Source: an uncultured Phycisphaerales bacterium (GTDB taxonomy: Bacteria > Planctomycetota > Phycisphaerae > Sedimentisphaerales > Anaerobacaceae). Taken from it: 17,986 nt of DNA. The position numbers and the translations under genes were made by a program. Location of the stretch: contig CALEZT010000109.1 of assembly GCA_937927975.1 (NCBI GenBank), positions 1 through 17,986 of the forward strand. Reading direction: 5' to 3'. Under the pieces are notes generated by a model. That model did no database searches, was not told the DNA's origin, and saw only the letters and a list, made by a program, of their open reading frames with translations. Below, piece after piece: positions 13,911-17,986 of this stretch (position 1 is its first letter; every line of letters begins with the position of its first letter).

Positions 13911-14507
13911 CTATTGATCGTTGTCATCCACCCCAAAACGAGGTCCGATACTGTCGCGAATCAGATGGACGTCATGCCAAAACACCGCCTTGCACCGATC
14001 CGCGGTCCTGTCGAGTATCGCTGCGATCTCTTGATAGGACAGGCCCCTCGCCCTTTCGTTGACCGCAGTCCGGGAAGGCTCTTCATGCTTGGCCAACTCG
14101 TCGCGGATACTCTTCAAGACTTCGTTTTCCGCGGCTTCCTGATCGGGTCGGTTCTCTCGACAGGCACCTATGGTTCTTGGCGGACATGGGATTTCGCAAT
14201 TCTCGATGGCCTGTCTGAGTTTCTGCTGACGGATGTCGCGGTCCACACGCCTGCAATGGTCGCGAAAGGCGTTCGAGAGCCAGACCGTGAAGGTCCGTCC
14301 CAATTGCTTCTGCCGGAAAATGGCATCGGCCACCGCGGCGGCGGCAAGTTCGTCTCTTATGGCCTTGTCCGTCACCCGGAAGAAACGATATCTCTGCTTC
14401 ACAATCCTGAGGTACGGGATGCACATTTCGACCAGCACCTGGTACGAATCCCCGTTTTCACCCTTGATGATCCGATCCGCAAGCTCGTCGGCAACTCGGA
14501 AATCCAC
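13911..14507 (-). CDS. ECF-like RNA polymerase sigma factor
   Basis: The protein has 198 residues. The sigma-2 region is at about 20-90 (YQVLVEMCIPYLRIVKQRYR...AVADAIFRQKQ...FTVWLSNAFRDHCRR). A linker rich in Cys/Pro/Glu follows. The sigma-4 HTH is at about 150-190 (ERARGLSYQEIAAILDRTAD then CKAVFWHDVHLIRDSI). It would direct RNA polymerase to a small regulon, possibly this element. I chose GTG 14507 because AAGGGGAG lies 5 bases before it; an ATG reading from 14576 would add a Cys-rich segment (CDVICLCGSIPCRCLRR) without a ribosome site. The zinc-finger protein that follows is the expected anti-sigma. Sequence divergence from textbook ECF groups is high, so the subgroup is unknown. Confidence 0.8.
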   Translation of the reverse strand: MDFRVADELADRIIKGENGDSYQVLVEMCIPYLRIVKQRYRFFRVTDKAIRDELAAAAVADAIFRQKQLGRTFTVWLSNAFRDHCRRVDRDIRQQKLRQAIENCEIPCPPRTIGACRENRPDQEAAENEVLKSIRDELAKHEEPSRTAVNERARGLSYQEIAAILDRTADRCKAVFWHDVHLIRDSIGPRFGVDDNDQ

Positions 14508-14596
14508 GGCAACTCCCCTTCGAAGACACCTGCACGGGATAGACCCGCACAAGCATATCACGTCGCACATCCTCATGGAAAGCCATTTTCTGATTT

Positions 14597-14656
14597 CCTG
14601 TCGTGGGAGCGCGTCGAAACCACGACGCGACGCTTCAGGAGTTCAACTATCCTCCT
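14597..14656 (-). promoter_or_regulatory. Leader of the sigma gene with mutually exclusive hairpins
   Basis: Hairpin A pairs CGCGTCG (14610-14616) with CGACGCG (14623-14629). Hairpin B pairs TCGTGG (14601-14606) with CCACGA (14620-14625). They share 14623-14625 and cannot both form. A third stem pairs AGGAG (14637-14641) with CTCCT (14652-14656); on the - strand it buries an AGGAGG. This lies between the promoter and the sigma start, as in attenuation or translational control. The folding is by eye. Confidence 0.4.
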
Positions 14657-14666
14657 AATCCCTTGG

Positions 14667-14696
14667 ATTATATAGATTTATGAATTCTCTATTCAG
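14667..14696 (-). promoter_or_regulatory. Putative promoter of the sigma/anti-sigma/metallopeptidase operon
   Basis: On the - strand a perfect TATAAT lies at 14672-14667. Upstream is a modest -35, CTGAAT (14696-14691), at 18-base spacing. Transcription would start near 14660, giving a leader of about 150 bases before GTG 14507. One arm of a 9-bp inverted repeat (14684-14692) covers the spacer and touches the -35. Confidence 0.5.
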
Positions 14697-14731
14697 AATC
14701 GCGACGGCTAATAGTGTGACGGATAGAGAAT
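14684..14731. repeat. 9-bp inverted repeat in the divergent intergenic region
   Basis: ATTCTCTAT (14684-14692) and ATAGAGAAT (14723-14731) are perfect inverted copies separated by 30 bases. The left arm overlaps the sigma promoter spacer and -35, so the pair may be operator half-sites. Alternatively it could be a closing stem of the structured region that follows. Confidence 0.5.
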
Positions 14732-14734
14732 AGA

Positions 14735-15440
14735 CAGATGGGCATGGGCAACTGGTCCCACGGTTTGGGCCCAATCGCCAGTCCAAGCGGCGTGACGGAA
14801 GGCCGATGGTCGCGGATCTGCTTCCCACACACCGTGAATGGTACACCGCGAGCCCGAGGCTTCGAACGCCAGACGCTCCAGGGGGCGGTTGGAGGTTCCG
14901 CTCTCAACCGCCAAGAGCGAGCGGTATTCCGGTGGGAGGGCTTCTCCCGCGGGCATGGGGGCGGTAGTGGGGCCGTTGATCCTCTCGGCGAGTTGGAGCG
15001 AGAGGCGTTGTACCGGCTGGCTTCCGGCGGGAGGTCCGGAGCACGGCGGTAGTCGGCAGGGCGGCGGGGGAGCTAGCCCCCGGTCGCCGGGTGTGAGCAT
15101 CTGGTGAAGATGAGGGGAGCGGGCCTCGCGTAGAAAACGAGGCACGCCGCGCCGAAATGGTATTTCGCCGCGGCTAGATCGCGCGGCGGCCTGGCGGCCG
15201 CAGCGGGTGTGTTTGGGTTTGGTCTGACCTGGGGGAGGTGGGGCGGCTTGCCATGGGCCACTCGGGGGCCGGGGACGGCCATGCCACCGCGATCAGCCGG
15301 GCCGGCTCGCGGGTACGGCGGAGGCGATCCATCCGGCGAGCGCCACGTTACGTCCATAGGAGAAGGGACTGGTCGGTCGCCATTCCATGATTGGGCTCCG
15401 CGCTCGGGTGGGCGGTCGCCTCGGAATCGCAAAACTTATA
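14735..15440 (+). ncRNA. Candidate large structured RNA or leader, G+C-rich and hairpin-dense
   Basis: About 750 bases between the sigma promoter and the ATPase operon carry no believable gene, but many adjacent inverted repeats. Examples: 14885-14911 (GCGGTTG/CAACCGC, inner GAG/CTC); 14934-14948 (GGGAG/CTCCC); 14981-15005 (CCTCTCG/CGAGAGG); 15023-15040 (TCCGG/CCGGA); 15066-15081 (GGGGG/CCCCC); 15098-15112 (CATCT/AGATG, loop GGTGA); 15119-15147 (GCG.GCCTCG/CGAGGC.CGC, loop CGTAGAAAA); 15146-15174 (13-bp stem with one mismatch, loop GGT). The densest part is 14870-15205. I match it to no RNA class I know. The strand is a guess from the A-rich loops and the downstream + strand operon. Simple high G+C will also create some stems. 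Confidence 0.35.
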
Positions 15441-15479
15441 AACCCTCTCGTCCTTCTATTACCACTTCACAATTACAGC

Positions 15480-16043
15480 ATGGCCTACCACGACATCACC
15501 CTACCCAAAGTACGATACCCCACTGATAGGCAGGACTATGGCCGGGAGGAGACCTTCTCCATCCCCCCATACGGCCCCCTCTTGGCCGAACCCCGGGGCG
15601 GTTACTTCGAGAAGTTCCGGCTCGATGCCGCCCTCTTGAAGGAGGCGCTATCCCCATACGCCGGTCGGCGGGACGCCACGCTCGCCGAGCAGGTCTTCGG
15701 CAGTCAGGCCCGGCAGGGGAGGATCAGCCTGGCCCATCTGGCGAACATCCTCCATGAACGGGCCCTCCTGCACCGCACCCGCCTGCGGGACATCAACCAT
15801 CGTCTGGTGGATTGCCAGGACCGCCTCTCGGTCCTGAAGATGAATTCCCTGGGCGAGAGCAAAGCCCAACAGCATCTGGAGAAGCTGATCCTCGAACTGG
15901 AGAGCCAGCAGCACGAGGAGGAGATCAACTTCTGGAAGGACAGCACGGAGATCCGACAGCAGCTCTTCGAAAACGCCGCCACCTACGGCCAGGCCAAACA
16001 TCGTCAGGACATGGTCGAAGGCGTGGAGGCCGATGGCATTTGA
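15480..16043 (+). CDS. Coiled-coil protein, partner of the second HerA-like ATPase
   Basis: The protein has 187 residues. The N-terminal ~70 are polar with Pro-rich turns (LPKVRYPTDRQDYGREE, then FSIPPYGPLLAEPRGGYFEK). A region from about 85 to 165 is helical with heptad-like Leu/Ile spacing (ARQGRISLAHLANILHERALLHRTRL and HLEKLILELESQQHEEEINF), indicating a coiled coil. No membrane segment or enzyme motif is visible and I recognise no family. I start at ATG 15480 because it begins the natural N-terminus, although no Shine-Dalgarno sequence precedes it; the in-frame ATG at 15387 lies in the hairpin-dense region and gives unconvincing sequence. Its stop overlaps the ATPase start by 11 bases, so the two products probably act together. 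It may be an oligomerising adaptor or loader. Confidence 0.75.
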   Translation: MAYHDITLPKVRYPTDRQDYGREETFSIPPYGPLLAEPRGGYFEKFRLDAALLKEALSPYAGRRDATLAEQVFGSQARQGRISLAHLANILHERALLHRTRLRDINHRLVDCQDRLSVLKMNSLGESKAQQHLEKLILELESQQHEEEINFWKDSTEIRQQLFENAATYGQAKHRQDMVEGVEADGI

Positions 16044-17727
16044 CAGCAAGAGCAGCAGGGCGGAGTACGTCCGGCAACTCTGTCGGAGGTTGCGGCCGAT
16101 CCTGGGGCCCAAGATGGATGAGGTTTTCGCGGCCTATCACGCCGAAGACCCCGACGGCAAACAGCAACTGGAGATCTACCTGGAGCTCCTGTCGGCCAAG
16201 CACCTGCCCCAAGGCCTCGACGACACCGAGCCCGGCCTGATCCCGCCGTCCCGGGAGCAGGCCCAGGGGCCGTACCCCATTGGCCAGGTCAGCTACTCCG
16301 GAAAGAGCCTCTACCCATTCGGCCTTCGCGAGAACGAGTGGATCCAGCACATGGCGATCCTGGGCCGGTCCGGCAGTGGCAAGACCAATATCGGCTTCTC
16401 GATCCTGAAGACCCTGGCCCAGCGCCGTAAGCCCTTCCTGGTTTTCGACTGGAAGCGGAACTACCGGGACCTGCTGGACCGGCCGGAGTTCGGAGATGTC
16501 GAGGTCTATACGATCGGCCGCAGCATCGCGCCCCTGACGTTCAATCCTCTGATCCCGCCGGCGGGGACGGATCCCAAGACCTGGCTCAAGAAGCTCAACG
16601 AGGTCATCGCCCACGCCTACTGTCTGGGCAACGGAGTCCTGTTTTTGCTCCAGCAGGCGGTGGACGCCGTGTACGATGAGGCGGGGGTGTACGAGAACCT
16701 CGTGGCGCGATGGCCGACCTTCAAGGACGTGCTGGCGAAAGCGCGGAGCATGGACACCCGGGGCCGGGAGGCGGGATGGCTGTCCTCTACGCTCCGGGCG
16801 CTTTCATCGCTGTGCTTCGGCGGCATGGGCGAACTGCTCAACTCCTCCAGCAATAAGAGCATCGATCACGTCTTCGATGGCAACGTGATCCTGGAACTCG
16901 ACGGTCTGTCCCAGGCGGACAAGACCTTCTTCGTCCAAGCCTGCCTGCTCTATCTGCACCACAAGAAGATGGCGGAGAACGTGCGGGAGCGTTTCGACCG
17001 GTGCATCCTGATCGAGGAGGCCCACCATGTCCTCAGCGGCCAGCGGACTTCGCTGACTGGCTCGGAATCGGTCATGGACACCACGTACCGGGAGATCCGG
17101 GAGTTCGGCGTCAGTTTGGTGCTCCTGGACCAGATGCCTTCCAAGCTGTCCGGCTTCGCCTTGGCCAACAGCTATGCCACGATCTGTATGAGTATGAGCA
17201 ACCGCGCGGATATCAACGCCATGACTCAGACCCTCCTGCTCGATAGCGGCAAAGATATCCTCGGCACGCTCGACGTGGGTCAGGCCGTGGTGAAACTGCA
17301 GGGCAGAATCCAGAGGCCCTTTCTGATCTCGATCCCGGAGTTCAACATTCGCAAGGGCCGGGTGACGGATGAGCAGATTGGGCAGTACATGAAGGGGAAG
17401 ATCTGCCGGTTCGGCGCCGAGGATCAAGTGCTGGAGGTCTCATCGACTGAGGACGAGGGGGCCGCGGAAGATGCTGCCGGTGATTCCTCTGGTGGTTCGG
17501 AGATCTCCTTCCTTCAGGATGTGGCGGATAACCCCGACAGCGGGGTCGCCGCCCGCTACCAACGGAGCGGGCTATCCGGTCGGCAGGGCCAGAAGCTGAA
17601 GATGGAGCTTCTCAAACAAGGCCTGATCGCAGAACAACTGCAGAACACCCGCACGGGTAGGTTGATGAGGATCCGACTCACAGGGAAGGGCGAACAGATG
17701 CTCTCCAATGGCCACAGGGCGACGTAG
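16033..17727 (+). CDS. HerA-like (DUF87-type) P-loop ATPase with C-terminal winged helix
   Basis: The protein has 564 residues. Walker A is GRSGSGKT at 111-118 (MAILGRSGSGKTNIGFS). Strand 2 ends FLVFDWKRNYRDLL, as in HerA and TraG-like proteins. Walker B is CILIEEAHHVL (E328-E329). The following IREFGVSLVLLDQMPSKL and NSYATICMSMSNRADI fit sensor strands. The N-terminal ~100 residues are helical and then form a small beta region (PYPIGQVSYSGKSLYPFGL) resembling a HAS-barrel-like cap. An acidic, Ser/Gly-rich linker (about 470-500) leads to a winged helix (about 515-560: GRQGQKLKMELLKQGLIAEQ). It is a likely hexameric DNA translocase or helicase. GGAGG lies 3 bases before the start, inside the overlapped upstream gene. 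It shares overall order with the ATPase at 7818-9509 but is diverged, so they are probably non-identical paralogues. Confidence 0.88.
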   Translation: MAFDSKSSRAEYVRQLCRRLRPILGPKMDEVFAAYHAEDPDGKQQLEIYLELLSAKHLPQGLDDTEPGLIPPSREQAQGPYPIGQVSYSGKSLYPFGLRENEWIQHMAILGRSGSGKTNIGFSILKTLAQRRKPFLVFDWKRNYRDLLDRPEFGDVEVYTIGRSIAPLTFNPLIPPAGTDPKTWLKKLNEVIAHAYCLGNGVLFLLQQAVDAVYDEAGVYENLVARWPTFKDVLAKARSMDTRGREAGWLSSTLRALSSLCFGGMGELLNSSSNKSIDHVFDGNVILELDGLSQADKTFFVQACLLYLHHKKMAENVRERFDRCILIEEAHHVLSGQRTSLTGSESVMDTTYREIREFGVSLVLLDQMPSKLSGFALANSYATICMSMSNRADINAMTQTLLLDSGKDILGTLDVGQAVVKLQGRIQRPFLISIPEFNIRKGRVTDEQIGQYMKGKICRFGAEDQVLEVSSTEDEGAAEDAAGDSSGGSEISFLQDVADNPDSGVAARYQRSGLSGRQGQKLKMELLKQGLIAEQLQNTRTGRLMRIRLTGKGEQMLSNGHRAT

Positions 17728-17986
17728 ATGTCCCTGTTGTCGTTTCCTACCTGAGCTTCTCCCGCAGACCATATATGATTGGTTGGTCGGCGTCCGGACT
17801 GTCGCATGGAGAAGTCCCGATCACGCAGACTGAGTGGAGTTTATGCGTCAAGTCGATCGGTGTGGCCTATCGCTTTGTGTAGTGTCACAGGAGTAGCGCA
17901 CCGCCAGCTACGCCGATCGTTTTCGCTGGGTTGTGCCTGTACGAGACGCGGGCTCTTTATAAGCTTTTCCCACCACTGGCAAGTGA
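17728..17986. other. Right-edge intergenic stretch, nothing recognised
   Basis: The 259 bases after the second ATPase contain no convincing gene, tRNA or strong terminator. I see no copy of the tRNA-Ser 3' end that would mark the other end of the element. Confidence 0.5.

Noticed and set aside
14708..15432. Two overlapping open frames on the - strand (14708-15145 and 15073-15432)
   Set aside because: They are rich in Pro, Arg, Ala and Gly with no domain pattern or ribosome site, and they coincide with the hairpin-dense region; I read them as chance frames in G+C-rich DNA.
14715..15440. A group II intron, suggested by GTGTGAC at about 14715 (GTGYG-like 5' end) followed by structured sequence
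   Set aside because: I could find no domain V (an AGC...GAAA...GTT-type hairpin of about 34 bases) and no reverse transcriptase.

Overview
The window looks like a bacterial chromosome carrying an integrated element. The host is probably a member of the Planctomycetota. This rests on gene style: a small Cys-rich protein with a very acidic tail, a short ECF-like sigma factor with a two-zinc-finger anti-sigma protein, and many proteins of unknown function. There is no rRNA, so the assignment is an inference.

Left flank (1-1442, mostly + strand): the probable last codons of an upstream gene, a cold-shock protein gene with a strong rho-independent terminator, a convergent gene for a Cys-rich/acidic protein, and a tRNA-Ser(GCT) gene. 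The 3' part of the tRNA is overlapped antisense by the end of a tyrosine recombinase gene, which marks the left boundary of an element inserted at this tRNA. I found no second copy of the tRNA 3' end in the window, so the element probably continues past the right edge.

Element, left arm (1372-10130, all - strand). Transcription runs from high to low coordinates: a small membrane protein, a zinc-binding protein, a HerA/TraG-type ATPase with a C-terminal winged helix, a resolvase-like PD-(D/E)XK-fold protein, a small membrane protein, a GrpE-like protein, a short (lidless) Hsp70, an intercistronic hairpin, a vWA (MIDAS) protein, two more membrane proteins, an excisionase-like HTH protein and the integrase. 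Overlaps and short gaps link most of these genes. I infer a membrane-associated, chaperone-assisted system around a DNA-pumping ATPase and a nuclease-fold protein. Its function is unknown; defence, DNA transfer or element maintenance are all possible.

Element, middle (10331-14507, - strand): an ECF-like sigma factor, a putative anti-sigma factor with two HxxxCxxC zinc motifs, and a very large membrane M48-type metallopeptidase with a C-terminal domain resembling the alpha/alpha toroid of prenyltransferases/terpene cyclases. This reads as a signal-transduction cassette that may control the element.

Element, right arm (14508-17986): a sigma-gene leader with competing hairpins, then about 750 bases of G+C-rich, hairpin-dense DNA with no convincing gene (candidate structured RNA), then a + strand pair: a coiled-coil protein and a second HerA-like ATPase with its own C-terminal winged helix. 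The last 260 bases hold nothing I recognise.

The strongest candidates for something undescribed are the Hsp70/GrpE/vWA/HerA-ATPase/resolvase-fold operon and the structured intergenic region next to the second ATPase pair.
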